The notes: generated from the sequence alone by a model not told the origin. A stretch of 64,000 nt of DNA from Siphonodentalium dalli (GCA_032622095.1 CP136065.1:210966151-211030150); one strand, 5' to 3'; positions 1-11,227 are shown, counted from the first letter of the stretch. A program made the numbers and translations.

Positions 1-934
1 GGAAGGGCTTTGTTTAAGTTGGAAACCAGTATACAGTGTGATAATTGTCTTTTGTGAGCTGTTGGCTTTGAGCCATAATCTAATTATTGTTTCTTGAAAA
101 TCCGCATTCAGCTCTATGTGGCCACACAAAGTTTATTCTATGTTGAATACAATAGATCATGTTTTTTTCTCATGAGATACTAGCATTTTGTCTTAAAGTG
201 GTTTCAACATTCAATTTTGTTCACTATCCAAGCCAAATTTGTAAGGATACAGTTAGATGTGAGTCCATTTTATCATTGGAAAAGCTTCTAAGAGACATCA
301 GGCACTAGGCACCTTGTCATGCACCTTGTCATATCAGAAAAGTTCTGAAATATTGACTTCAATTTCATTTTATTTCTTGTTATCTTGGGCAAGTGGAAAA
401 AAATTGGGGGTATATATTCAGGAGCTGGGGAACATGTACATGTACCAGGTACATGTATATGTTGAGTACTTGTGGCCTGGAAACAATGTTTCCCAAAATA
501 ATTAAGACTTTATATATGACAGTAATTTGAGTGAATGAGATAGAAGCATACAGGTTTATCTATTTTTCCTTTGATTTCTTATCATAATCAAAAATAGTTG
601 GAAGGTTATTATTGATTTGAGATGGCATTGTTGTTGCAAAATTACCTCGGTATAAACAGTTTTTGCCAGGCTGATTTCCTTCAATTCCCAGGGCTGTTAC
701 ATGGACCCATAATCTGAGAACCACATACATGTACATTAATGGTGACAACCATGTGGTCGACGGGTCCAATTGAACTGGAACCCATCAATCTGAGTGGACA
801 TCAATGAGACATGGGTTTGGCTGTACCATTGTCGATCCCGACCAATATAAATGGCTAGCGAATACGAAAAAAATTCAAGGTTTCCTGAGTACAGCGTAGC
901 TGAATTTTGAAATTCATTCCAATTGTTTTTTCAG
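1..934 (+). other. Upstream intron, 3' part
   Basis: No coding exon is seen. The stretch is AT-rich and holds a run of TACATGTA-type words around 430-460 and 725. I see no repeat family member in it. It ends with the T-rich acceptor tract of exon a. Confidence 0.6.
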
Positions 935-1000
935 AGATGGCAGAGAAGGTTCTTTGTGCTGTACGACGATGGGACCCTCAGTTACTCTGTGGATGAAAAC
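935..1000 (+). CDS. MPRIP: Exon a: PH domain 1, strands 1-3
   Basis: Twenty-two codons, open at both ends and phase 0 at both ends. The acceptor follows a T-rich tract (TTTTTTCAG) and the donor is GTAAGT. The peptide begins RWQRRFFVLYDDG and continues TLSYSVDEN. W-Q-R-R-F-F-V-L is the typical basic, aromatic PH-domain strand, and vertebrate MPRIP has a nearly identical KWQRRFF segment here. The following G-T-L-S-Y matches the next PH strand. The exon is too short for simple ORF finding; it is recognised by splice sites and the motif. The preceding coding exon is not in the window. Confidence 0.92.
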
Positions 1001-1171
1001 GTAAGTGATTGTGACTGGAGTATTCATGATGATTTGAATAAACATCCTGCATTTAGCCATTGGCATACAATGTAGATCAAACAATGTAATTATCAGGCTA
1101 AACTTGCATGTGCCAATAGCCATACCGCGATAGGCACCCATTGGTTACAATGAGGCAACCAATGGGAGTCA

Positions 1172-1417
1172 TTAACCCGTCCATGACTGGAGCTTCCTGA
1201 AATTTTGCGAAAACCCTGTGCCAATGCATTCTCTTATATATGCGAGTCTCCCATAGGGAATCCCGTATATATAAGAGAATACATTGGCCTAACAATATTT
1301 ACCTTGACCTTGTAAGCCAGTGAATTCTCCCTATGGGAGACTTGCATATATAAGAGAATGCACTGGCACAGGATCTTTAATGCTGCACCAGCACTGCTCT
1401 CATCATTAAAGGGTTAA
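1172..1417. mobile_element. MITE family C, copy C1 (type copy)
   Basis: Flanked by TTAA at both ends (target duplication). One end reads CATGACTGGAGCTTCCTGAA and the other GCACTGCTCTCATCATTAAA before GGG. Inside are two hairpins with arms containing CATTCTCTTATATATGCGAG, joined by a linker with ACCTTGACCTTGTAAGCC. TTAA duplication plus CCC/GGG termini is the signature of piggyBac-type non-autonomous elements. The two ends differ in sequence, so terminal symmetry is limited to the outermost few bases. No transposase is encoded. Confidence 0.85.
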
Positions 1418-2079
1418 CATTATTATTAAACTTGTTATAAATGCCATATAGTAACATTTATCATGAACCATCTATTCATTTCTCTTCAAATATATCTTTA
1501 CATCTTCCCTGTCTCATCCGTTTAATAAACAAATCTTGATTCTTATGAGGTTTGTATTCTGTCAGTTATTTTCATGGCTCCATATGCAGATAAAGAAACA
1601 AATTTCTGTTCACAAAAAAGTGATATTCTCAAATCATTGCTATTTACAAAATATTGGTGCATCCACTTACTTAAACATATTATGTAAACAGCTCCCTGTT
1701 ACATTGTTTATACTTCTATTGACAACAATCTTTCCCTGAGATAATATCAATTGAATAAAGTAAATTTACTTTGACAGGCTTACCTCCCCTGCCTGTGGGC
1801 ATACCTGTTAGCCTGAACAGGTGGTAGGAAATTGATTCACCTTACGTTTCCTGTGTTCTTCAGCTGGCTGACTCATCATTGTTCAGCGCCAGTGTTAATC
1901 ATTTTTCTAAGAACTGGTATATTATATTGGTTATCTACCCAGCTGATCTACCCTGTATTTTTGTTAGCAGATCTTGAAATTTTTAAATTGTGCAGAATTG
2001 TAACTACACATGTATGAAATGTTTTGTTTTTTTGGGTGAAAAGCACAGGCCTCCAACGAGAACATTTCGTATGACTTAA

Positions 2080-2290
2080 TCTATTATATATTTTGGAACT
2101 TCTGTCTGTGTATGTATGTATGTATGTATCTATGTGTGTTATAGACTCAAAAATTGCTCGACCAATCCGACTAAAATTTGGTATGTAGGCCTACTTTGAT
2201 CCCGGGAACAATATGGGCAGGCCCAATTTCACTTGAGACCGTGTCCTTGACATATATGGCAAATTTTGGTACTCCGAAAAACATCACAAC
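2080..2290. mobile_element. Helitron-like fragment (5' part)
   Basis: Begins TCTATTATATATTTTGGAAC after an A, as for insertion between A and T. It matches the first ~190 bp of the fuller copy at 34445, including TATAGACTC and GGCCTACTTTGATCCCGGG, then diverges. The 3' end is unclear. A GTAT-type microsatellite lies inside at 2109-2130. Confidence 0.55.
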
Positions 2291-2568
2291 TTTTGTACCC
2301 TGTTGTTACGTCGGGTACATTGGTTACATTTTATGAGCACAAATTTAGCAACATAGAAAATATAATTTCGGTGTTCTCCATCATTTCAGCTACTCATCAT
2401 CAATAAAATTTCAACCTGATGTCTCATACCTTGTATCATTGAAAATTTTGCATAGTATGTTATACTGTAGCCAGTGTGTCTTAACTTGCACACTGTGCGT
2501 AAATTAAGGTAAAAATTCTTCTGGGCTCATAGATAGCAAACATGATAGTGATATTGGTATCAGACCTG

Positions 2569-2967
2569 TTAACCCTTTACCCAACAGAACGGCCCTGTGT
2601 TAATGCATTCTCTTATATATGCGAGTCGACCATAGGTCGCCTCGCATATATAAGAGAATGCATTGGCTTAACACATTAAAAATTATAAAATTGTTAAAGA
2701 ATAAGAAAAAATGGTAAAAAGTGTTAAAAAAAGATTTTTTTTTAGGCCAATGCATTCTCTTATATATGTGAGGCGACCAAAGGTCGACTCGCATATATAA
2801 GAGAATGCATTGGCACAGTGCATAACTGTAACTATCACAATGTGGTCAATGAGCCGGTTCCAATGATATCCATATTTGTATGGTTCTATTGAGACAGACC
2901 GAAGATATTTTAGGCTGTTGAAGCTTTATTTGGCCGGTTTTGGCCGGTTTGTTGGGTAAAGGGTTAA
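2569..2967 (+). mobile_element. MITE family A, copy A1 (type copy)
   Basis: TTAA on both sides; outer ends CCCTTTACCCAACA and TGTTGGGTAAAGGG. From the short end: CCCTGTG, hairpin 1 (arms CATTCTCTTATATATGCGAG), an AT-rich spacer with TTGTTAAAGAATAAG, hairpin 2, CACAG, then a long non-palindromic arm with ATCACAATGTGGTCAATGAG and GGCCGGTTTTGGCCGGTTTG. About 390 bp, no coding capacity. TTAA duplication points to piggyBac-type mobilisation. Confidence 0.88.
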
Positions 2968-3287
2968 CCTAAAAAAAATATTTTCCGGGAGATTGTTGAC
3001 GATTTTCTATGAGATTGGGTTACCATCCGGGAGATTTAAAAATTAATTCCTTTTGCAATTTCATAATTTCAACAACAAAAATGGCCCGAGCTGTGGGTAC
3101 AATGTTGATTTTATAACTCCAGATTAATCATGGGTTTTATTTACCACATTGATGTCGCAGTCAGATATCCGGGATGTGTTTGATAGCTTGCTTTCTGATC
3201 AAATAAACAGATTAATTTATGTGATTTTATAAAGCAGCTGAATCCGGGAGATTGTAATGCCTGTCCGGGAGTGCGGGAGATCATGCT

Positions 3288-3645
3288 TTAACCCTTTACC
3301 CAACAAACCGGCCAAAACCGGCCAAATAAAGCTTCAACAGCCTAAAATATCTTCGGTCTGTCTCAATAGAACCATACAAATATGGATATCATTGGAATCG
3401 GCTCCTTGACCACATTGTGATAGTTACAGTTATGCCCTGTGCCAATGCATTCTCTTATATATGAGAATGCATTGGCCTAAACAAAATCTTTTTTTTACCA
3501 TTTTTTCTTACATTCTTTAACAATTTTATAATTTTTAATGTGTTAAGCCAATGCATTCTCTTATATATGCGAGGCGACCTATGGTCGACTCGCATATATA
3601 AGGGAATGCATTGGCACAGGGCCCTTCTGTTGGGTAAAGGGTTAA
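3288..3645 (-). mobile_element. MITE family A, copy A2
   Basis: Opposite orientation to A1 and only 320 bp away, so the pair forms a large inverted repeat in the intron. The hairpin next to the long arm is shortened to a single TATATATGAGAATG turn. Both TTAA flanks are intact. Confidence 0.88.
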
Positions 3646-4609
3646 ATCTGGGAGTCTCCTGCATAATCCGGGAGAGTTAACATATCTTATTGGTATATAC
3701 GGTACCTGTAGCTTGTTCAAAATGAAGATGACATAGTTTTGTATTCTTATCTACAGCCTAGTACAGGGTATATTAATATATAACATACTACTAAGAATGC
3801 AATAAAGATTCTGTAGTGATTCATATGCTGAAATGCTAGATGTAATATTCACATATAATGCAATAAAATTTTGTCAACTATTACTATTGATCTGTATCAA
3901 TATCAATATATAAAGAACTTTTTCTTTGATATTAAGATGTATAATTGCTTTCATAGCCCGAATGATTTACGCTGTGCGATTGTGTGCCTCAACACATTGT
4001 TGGATAATAGTCTCACAAAAAGTTAATTTGAATAAAAAAACACTATAAATGGCACGTGACATAAAAAATTAACACTGAATGAAAAAGACACTGTCATTGA
4101 TGGCGATGATAATATCTGAAGCCCGGGGCTATCGTCACCCAGCGCCTGGTACTATGATCAAATTCCACCTCATTTGAGTTGTTGCTAAACTTGTTTCTTC
4201 TCACTTTCTTACCTGTGTCACCTTTTAAACCTGACACCTTTTAAACCTGAACTGGTTCATAATAATTTACTGTCGTATGAGGTCAGTTCAAGGATGTTGG
4301 TTGTGGGTACTCTCTTTATAGGGTACTTATTCTGGTTTTTTTCCAGTTTCTTAACCAATATGTGGGAAAATTCACCCCTTCGTGGTGTTATATTATTATT
4401 ATTTATTTATTATGGTATGTTGTTCAATTAAAATAATCTTGTTTACTTTGGCATATTGATAAACATGGTCCTGATCTGGGGTTCATTGCAACTTTGTTTT
4501 TTCAACTTCACACAGTTCCATGCAATGTGTTAAAACATTAACTTCTATAAATTCCTAGACACTGAACCATTGCTTTGGTTCCTGTTTCTAATTTAAAAAC
4601 TTCAAGGAT

Positions 4610-4975
4610 TAAAGTGTAGTGAAACACTGCGGTAGGGTGATCCGATTGAAATGGAGAATATTCTAGCTCAAAGTAGTTATTTTTACAAATATTGTATCCA
4701 AATTGCCAACACAGTAGAACACACATCATCATTCTTATATATTAATTGATTGCAGTGATTCCTGAAGGTGAAATCATTTTCGTTAGTTAGTTTATCGCAG
4801 ATAGTTGCATCCCGAATCGAGAAGTAAATATTTACAATTTGAGGGTAGTTCAGACGATGATTTCTATGGAATGGTACGGTCGATTTGCTTGAAATTATCC
4901 GCGATGTTACTAAAATGCTACATTCCTCCAGTTGACATAGCGCCTGAATGCTAACTTATCAGTTTCACATACCTG
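4610..4975 (+). repeat. Dispersed repeat family G, copy G1
   Basis: Starts TTAAAGTGTAGTGAAACACT and runs to GCTAACTTATCAGTTTCACA. It aligns along its length with the reverse complement of 51208-51568. No tRNA-like head, TIR or ORF seen, so the class is unknown. A short fragment of its head also occurs near 26977. Confidence 0.75.
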
Positions 4976-5022
4976 AACAAACCCATAATATTTCTTTAAG
5001 ACATTAGTGAGTGCAGATTGTT

Positions 5023-5371
5023 TTAACCAATCTATACTAAATGGATTCTCTCTACCGTTATAAACAAGCCTTGAAATAGTGTGCCTGTCATTTGCAGAAT
5101 GAGGTCCCCAGAGGGTGAATTTAGTGATGCTACCCCGCATAGCGGGCTAGCATCACCAAATTCACCCTCTGGGAACCTCATTCTGCTGAGGTGTAAGCAG
5201 AATGAGGTTCCCAGAGGGTGAATTTGGTGATGCTAGCCCGCTATGCGGGGTAGCATCACTAAATTCACCCTCTGGGGACCTCATTCTGCAAATGACAGAC
5301 ACACTATTTCAAGGCTTGGTTATAAAAGTATACATTGGAATGGTCTGTTACTCATTTGGAGAGGTGTTTAT
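5023..5371. mobile_element. Family M element interrupted by D1
   Basis: The left part TTAACCAATCTATACTAAAT and the right part ATTGGAATGGTCTGTTACTC align with the uninterrupted copy at 57251-57337 once D1 and one copy of its 8-bp duplication are removed. TTAA at the left; the right flank has decayed. Confidence 0.7.
5065..5318. mobile_element. hAT-type MITE family D, copy D1 (type copy)
   Basis: 254 bp, palindromic end to end: CAAGCCTTGAAATAGTGTG at the left and its complement at the right. The 8-bp duplication GTTATAAA on both sides is the hAT signature. Inside, four arms GCAGAATGAGGT...GTGATGCTA are arranged so that arm 1 matches arm 4 and arm 2 matches arm 3 exactly at diagnostic bases. 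No coding capacity. Confidence 0.92.
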
Positions 5372-6190
5372 AAAATATAAGTACATAATATGAAAAGATG
5401 AAAGGATATTAAATGCAAGTGCTGAATGATTCCTCTTCATTGCAGGTTGCTCTTATGCACATGCCTACATGTATCTTCAGAAATTATTTGATTTCCTGTA
5501 CGCGATACAAATGACACAATACGCGTATCGTTTGAAAGTGTGCATTGAATTCTCGATGAATCATTACAGCCCTAGACTCTGCTATCCGATCACTCACCTG
5601 GCCCTTAGTTATACAGTAATGTCCCTTTTATGAACCTTAACATTAACTACCTGATGTTTATACCCACAGGGCAGCCCCATTGAGGCAACAGGTTCCAGCC
5701 ATTAGTTAGCCATTCTGTTACTGTAGCAGCATATTAACATCACCACTGGCGTCAGGAGGCCAATGATTTATATCAGCAATATATCTCACCTGTTCTCACC
5801 TTGTAAACAACAAATCATCGCCATCATTCACCAGGGATAAATTTTCTGAAATTATATGAGTACTGATGTTCATATGATAACATCTGGAGTAATCTTTCAC
5901 AGAGAGCCATTTATAATGATCTCAAAGTAATTATATTCTCTCATTGATTTCCTGATGTAATTTAGGTTATCAGTTCAGGAATGTTTGGCAACTAATTGGC
6001 ATAGAAATGATAATATGGAAATCACAACCCAACAGGGGTGCTGGAGGTGCAAAGGTTAAGGGGGGGCACACCTTTCAAAAAGTAACTTTTTCAGTTAGAG
6101 TATTGAAATAAATGGTGAAAAGGCAAAATTTTGGTTTTCATACAGAAGTTTTAATATAGAGCACTTTCCAGACCAAGCGTATAAGTACTA

Positions 6191-6462
6191 TTAACCCTTT
6201 CATGATGGGAGCTGAGCTGGTGCAGCATTGAAGACCCTGTGCCAGTGCATTCTCTTATATTTGCGAGTCTCCCATAGGGAGCCTCGCATATATAAGAGAT
6301 TGCACTGGCTTACAACATCAAGGTAAATATTGTTGGCCAATGTATTCTAATCTCTTATATATATGCGAGACTCCCTATGTCTGAGAGACTCAAATATATA
6401 AGAGAATGCATTGGCACAGGGTTTTCGCAAAATTTCAGAAACTCCAGTCACGGAAGGGTTAA
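6191..6462. mobile_element. MITE family C, copy C2
   Basis: TTAA flanks. The ends are CATGATGGGAGCTGAGCTGG and CAGAAACTCCAGTCACGGAA, both hairpins present, so this copy shows the two unlike termini of the family clearly. Confidence 0.84.
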
Positions 6463-6605
6463 AGCTACTAGAATGAATATATTTTTCTCCTAGGACTACC
6501 GTATATAAGAATGCTATTTTAGCAGATATTGTCTTTCTTGCCAATCTACATGACGTACATGTATGAAGAATGACAGGCAGGGCAGGAGGGGCTCCTACTC
6601 AGACA

Positions 6606-6617
6606 CCCCCCCCCCCC
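6606..6617 (+). repeat. Poly-C run
   Basis: Twelve C's. Confidence 0.95.
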
Positions 6618-7427
6618 AAAATGCCAAAATAAGTGCTGTGGACAATCCACAACTTCCATGTGTCTATCCTTTAAAATATTTGACATGTGTGTTACAAGTT
6701 ATAATATTTAGTTGACTATAAATTGCTAATCAAAAGAACAAGTTTATTATGCAACATCATTCGGGCTTAAAATCATATGAAATCTAGGGTATTGATTGGA
6801 TTAAAAAGGAAAACTTTTTCTATGATCTCAAAGACCACCAGCTGTTAATTTGAATAAGACCACAAACTGTTAATTGACAGTTCAAATTTGAAAAGTGGGT
6901 ATTTAAGTTATAACCGTCATTATGCAACAGCTGCTTCTATGATGCATGTAAATTTTCTTTAAATGTTTGATGAAACTGTGTAACCAGGTGAAAAACTGGC
7001 TGTGGCTAATTGAAATGTCGCACAATACAGCCACATTCTAGCGCTCACACAAACATGCACAAACTATGCACAAAATGCAAATATTTTACCGGTATCATAA
7101 AGTCCCAGATTATACTATTAAATCACTGAAAGGGGTTCAGATGTGATGTCAAGGTCACATTAATATTACAATTTGTACAATGGATATTTTGTTATAATTA
7201 TTCGTCAATAATCTGTCAAAATAAGATACCGTTTGAATAGTACTATACCGTAGGTGTGTGGTACATGGACCAGAACATGTAGTTGGACTGAAATCATACC
7301 CGTAGCGACATAGTTTCTTGTCAAAATGTTAGAAATGATTCCATTGACATTCAATGCTACATGTAATTCACAATGTACATATATGATTTCCATTCTTATT
7401 TAGACTTGGTTTTTATCATCAATTTTA

Positions 7428-8193
7428 GATCATGCCATGAATCTCTATACTCTGGCTAACGCCCGTATATATCATACCGGTATTCCACCAGTACTGCACC
7501 TGGGAACTTTTTGAAGTTTTGAAAGGGAACCTTATAAAATCAAAAAAATAACCAAGGGAATACATTTCTTTGTCAAGCCTTGAAATAGGGTGTCTGTCAT
7601 TTGCAGAATGAGGTCCCCAGAGGGTGAATTTAGTGATGCTACCCCGCATAGCATCACCAAATTCACCCTCTGGGAACCTCATTCTGCTGAGGTGTAAGCA
7701 GAATGAGGTCCCCAGAGTGTGAATTTGGTGATGCTAGCCCGCTATGTGGGGTAGCGTCACTAAATTCACCCTCTGGGGACCTCATTCTGCAAATGACAGA
7801 CACTATTTCAAGGCTTGTTCTTTGTTATTATCTCTTTCTTAATAATGTACTTCACTGTAGGTGAAGGTCCAAATGTGAAATTTCATGATTTAAGTGACTT
7901 TTTGAGCATTTTTGCTTCGAGTTTTTTTTACAATTATGGGGTTTTTCCTGTGTAATTAATTGAATGTTTATTGCGATATCGGCTCTCAAAAGTCACCGAA
8001 AAGCATGCAATTTCGAGTTGGGACCTTCACATATAGTGAAGTACACTATTAAGGAACAGATAATCATTAAGAAATATATTTTTTCAACTTTATAAGGTTC
8101 CCTGTAAAAACTTAAAAAAGTTCCATGGTTTTGTACTTGTGGAATATGATCTCTAAGAGCGTTAACCAGAGTATAGCGATTCATGGCATGATC
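7428..8193. mobile_element. Foldback element family F, copy F1, with D2 nested
   Basis: The ends GATCATGCCATGAATC are inverted, and terminal pairing continues for over 100 bp (GGAACTTTTT, GGGAACCTTATAAA). Removing D2 and one 8-bp duplication leaves 514 bp, the same length as F2. A TA lies outside both ends here, but the duplication is not confirmed in F2. Confidence 0.82.
7574..7817. mobile_element. hAT-type MITE family D, copy D2
   Basis: 8-bp duplication TTCTTTGT on both sides. Inserted into element F1. Ten bases shorter than D1 in the first inner loop. Confidence 0.92.
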
Positions 8194-8295
8194 TACATTG
8201 ATTTCTACTTGAAAATATTCGCAAATCTTGAAATCTACGTTAGTCTTCTTCTGTATTTGGTGTGTGCTAACACAAACTTCCTACTCATTGTTACT

Positions 8296-8549
8296 CAAGC
8301 CTTAAAATAGGGTGTCTGTCATTTGCAGAATGAGGTCCCCAGAGTGTGAATTTAGTGATGATACCCCGCATAGCGGGCTAGCATCACCAAATTCACCCTC
8401 TGGGGACCTCATTCTGCTTACACCTCAGCAGAATGAGGTTCCCAGAGGGTGAATTTGGTGATGCTAGCCCGCTATGCGGGGTAGCATCACTAAATTCACC
8501 CTCTGGGGACCTCATTCTGCAAATGACAGACACCCTATTTCAAGGCTTG
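8296..8549. mobile_element. hAT-type MITE family D, copy D3
   Basis: 8-bp duplication TTGTTACT. 254 bp, as D1. The inner pair is joined by TTACACCTCA rather than TGAGGTGTAA, the inverted orientation of the same linker. Confidence 0.92.
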
Positions 8550-8927
8550 TTGTTACTTGCATTTTTAGTCATTCAACATTCAAATCTTGATGGCTCTGTC
8601 AATTTGAGAGCTTTTATGTTGTGTCATTGTCGCCAGCTGAAGAGCATCTTACACCAGAGTGCGATGCATCGGCCTCCTTTTATCATATCATTTTATCGAC
8701 TGTTGTCACAAGTTCGAGTAATTTTCCGCCAACTTTTTTGCGAGGTGTTATTTCAAAAGGGTCATTGACTCTTCTTTAAAGAAACGAAGAAGCATGACTT
8801 GTAGGTACGCCTTTTGTGTAAATATCAGACAGATGATTGAGATGACATTGAGATAAAATTCACACAAAATTCCAATTCAGATCCTTCTTTGAGATGATGT
8901 ACTAATTGATCAGCATTTTCTTATGAT

Positions 8928-9164
8928 TTAACCCTTTGAGTGCCAGGGGCCGATCTCATCGGCCCTAAACCTACAAAATAAGTCTGTTAAAGAATATAAG
9001 AATAAATTATTAAAATTGTAAAGAATTAAAAAAAAAAAATGTTAGGCCAATGCATTCTCTTATATATGCGAGGCGACCTATGGTCGACTCGCATATATAA
9101 GAGAATGCATTGGCACAGGGTATATGGGTTGATACAAAAATCGACCTGGCACTCAAAGGGTTAA
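8928..9164. mobile_element. MITE family B, copy B1 (type copy)
   Basis: TTAA flanks with ends CCCTTTGAGTGCCA and TGGCACTCAAAGGG. The left arm carries a small hairpin GGGCCGATCTCATCGGCCC. An AT-rich part follows, then one copy of the CATTCTCTTATATATGCGAG hairpin ending GGCACAGGG, then TATATGGGTTGATACAAAAA. Piggy-Bac-type by flank and termini; unrelated to A beyond the inner hairpin and the first CCCTTT. Confidence 0.87.
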
Positions 9165-9376
9165 AAACAGATAATCAAGAAAGTATACTGACAAAAATTC
9201 AAGAGGTTGAAATTCCGTGTGTAAGTGGTCATATTACATGTAACCTGTATGTATCAAGATACTGCTATGACCGCAAATGAAAGTCAATACGCATACATGT
9301 AATAATTTATTCATATATAAGAATGACGTGTTAATCTGGTTGCTATAGATACTGTATGATAATAACTTCTTTCAGC

Positions 9377-9779
9377 CAAGCCTGGAAATATTGTGGTTGT
9401 CATTTGCAGAATGAGGTCCCCAGAGGGTGAATTTAGTGACGCTATCCCGCATAGTGGGTTAGTGTCACCAAATTCATATTCCGGGAACCTCATTCTGCTG
9501 AGGCCTCAACTGCTATGGAGACCTAGGATCAGATTGAAGTTTGTGATGTTCACCCATTGCATGGTAACCTTATGCAATTTAGGGGATTTAGAAACTTCAA
9601 AGAAGTGAAAAAGTAACTAAAAACAATGTTAATTTGAGACAATAGATACTTCCCAGAAGATTAGGCCTAAGCAGAATGAGGTCCACAGAGGGTGAATTTG
9701 GTGATGCTCGCCCACGTCACTAATTTCACCCTCTAGGGACCTCATTCTGCAAATGACAGACACACTATTTGCAGGCTTG
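9377..9779. mobile_element. hAT-type MITE family DL, copy DL1 (type copy)
   Basis: 8-bp duplication CTTTCAGC on both sides. The ends CAAGCC and GGCTTG and the subterminal arms GCAGAATGAGGTCC are shared with family D. Between the two terminal hairpins lies a non-palindromic core with GACCTAGGATCAGATTGAAG and ACTTCCCAGAAGAT. DL is probably the longer relative from which D-type palindromes derive, or the reverse. Confidence 0.88.
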
Positions 9780-10239
9780 CTTTCAGCAAGACTACCCGGT
9801 ATTCACATTGCACACAGCCGTTTCAGACTTTCAGTATTTGCTTGAAAGTTTATATCACTTTCATTATACAAGAATATAAAATTTCAGTGTGTAGATTGAT
9901 ATTCCTGGCTTATAATGTTTTGGGTGTGAGTCAATCTTTATCACTCCAGGGCTATCAAAGAGAGACCTACCAAGTGTTATTGCTGAAAATATATGATCCT
10001 TTACCTGGAATTTTACACCTCTGTGTTAATATTCTGATACATTTTACGATAACGCACTTTATTACACACTCTAATGGGCCACGCTTTATCAGTGATTAAT
10101 ACCAATTAGGGCGATCCTTGTTATTTTACTGCTATTTCATTGGCTTGTTATTTTATTACCAATAATCAATTTCCCCCTCAAGGCGCAGGATTCATTCAAC
10201 CAAAATTTGTGTGGATTTGTAACTTATATATTTGTTAAA

Positions 10240-10305
10240 GTGGCATGGTTAACTCATGTTAGTAAACAAACAGTGACGTGGTTAAATCATGTTAGTAAAT
10301 AAACA
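10240..10305 (+). repeat. 33-bp tandem duplication
   Basis: GTGGCATGGTTAACTCATG and GTGACGTGGTTAAATCATG, each followed by TTAGTAAA(C/T)AAACA. Confidence 0.8.
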
Positions 10306-10714
10306 GTATATGAACACATTTTTACTCCCTTAGTGTGATGACTGACCAATTTATCCCTAAAACATTATAGATAGTCTTTGTGCTAGGGATTCAGTTCAAC
10401 AGCCTGTGTTTTTAAAGTGTTAAATTTTGACAGAGTATTTACATCATAGTTTTTAAAAAGCAATTACCATACAAAACTTGGCCTGTGATTTAGAAATGTC
10501 CTACTCTGGCATTCTGAACTCTAGTAGACCTAATTAAGGCTTCAGGTTTCAGATCGGACCGGCACTATATTTTTTTTATTAAAGTGGGAAAATACTGATA
10601 GTAATTATAAATTAAATATAATTTACAAAAAATTTACTGTAGCTGTTGAACCATGTTTAAATCCTCAAGTGTAATCTATTTTCATCTTCTCATTCTTCAA
10701 TTTGTTTTTTACAG

Positions 10715-10866
10715 CCTGACACGATTCCACAGGATGAGATTGACATGAACTCTTGTACGGAGGTCATCGATGCCGAGACGCTGACGTCACATCCAAACTC
10801 AATCGGGGTAAAAACACTGGCAAAAACATGGTACATCAAAGGAAGTTCCAAAGAAGAGAGCATGTG
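10715..10866 (+). CDS. MPRIP: Exon b: PH domain 1, middle and C-terminal strands
   Basis: The acceptor is TTTTTTACAG and the donor GTAAGT. The exon enters in phase 0 and leaves in phase 2, splitting a Trp codon (TG|G). Residues read PDTIPQDEIDMNSC then TEVIDAETLTSHPN and, near the end, TWYIKGSSKEESM. I-D-M-N-S-C-T-E-V-I-D aligns with the vertebrate MPRIP segment INMNQCTDVVD, which makes this the most diagnostic exon. TWYIKG is the usual late PH strand before the C-terminal helix. A hAT-type MITE with a second MITE nested in it begins about 70 bp past the donor. Confidence 0.94.
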
Positions 10867-10935
10867 GTAAGTCTGGGGTCAGAGGTTATGTTTTCGGCAC
10901 GCTGCTGCAGGTAGAAATGACCGATATATTCTCCG

Positions 10936-11227
10936 ATATGCAATGAAATAGTTTGTCATTTGCAGAATGAGGTCCCCAGAGGGTGAATTCAGTGGTGCTA
11001 CCCCGCACAGCATACTAGCATCTCCAACTTCACCATCTCTACAAATGACAGACAAACTACAGTAATGCCCCAAATAATCGACTCCATAACTACAGCAGAA
11101 TTATGGTGAGAGCTTTCCGATGAATATGCAACAAGCCATATTTCCGACTAAATCCTGAAAACTTACCCATAATTCTGCTGTAGTTAAGGAGTCGATTATT
11201 TGGGGCATTACTGTATTTCAAGGCTTG
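10936..11227. mobile_element. hAT-type MITE family D, copy D8, with an E element nested
   Basis: Left part GAAATAGTTTGTCATTTGCA, right part TTTCAAGGCTTG. The inner hairpins are reduced to one. At 11060-11213 an E element interrupts a TA in the right arm. Lies about 70 bp downstream of exon b. Confidence 0.8.
11060..11213. mobile_element. TA-flanked palindromic MITE family E, copy E1 (nested in D8)
   Basis: CAGTAATGCCCC at the left, GGGGCATTACTG at the right, TA on both sides. The first half of the palindrome is internally deleted. It interrupts the right arm of D8, so E was active after D8 inserted. Confidence 0.85.

Larger units (their letters stand above)
1001..10714 (+). other. Intron between exons a and b (9.7 kb)
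   Basis: Holds C, A (two), B, G, M, D (three), F and DL repeats listed separately. Stretches with no recognised feature are about 1420-2075, 2295-2568, 3650-4610, 5375-6190, 6465-7425, 8560-8925, 9170-9375 and 9790-10710. Between the two A copies (2968-3287), and just after the second, short phrases of the form CCGGGAGAT recur, so those A copies probably sit in an older, unnamed repeat. Confidence 0.6.

Noticed and set aside
2573-2963. CRISPR-like or IS-like inverted repeat arrays
   Set aside because: The repeated unit is a palindromic transposon with target duplications, unevenly spaced, in a spliced animal gene.
8433-8768. 111-codon ORF starting MRFPEGEFGDASPLCG
   Set aside because: The N-terminal part is the D-element arm, and the same peptide starts occur at every D and DL copy. 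The tail is unique intron with no motif.
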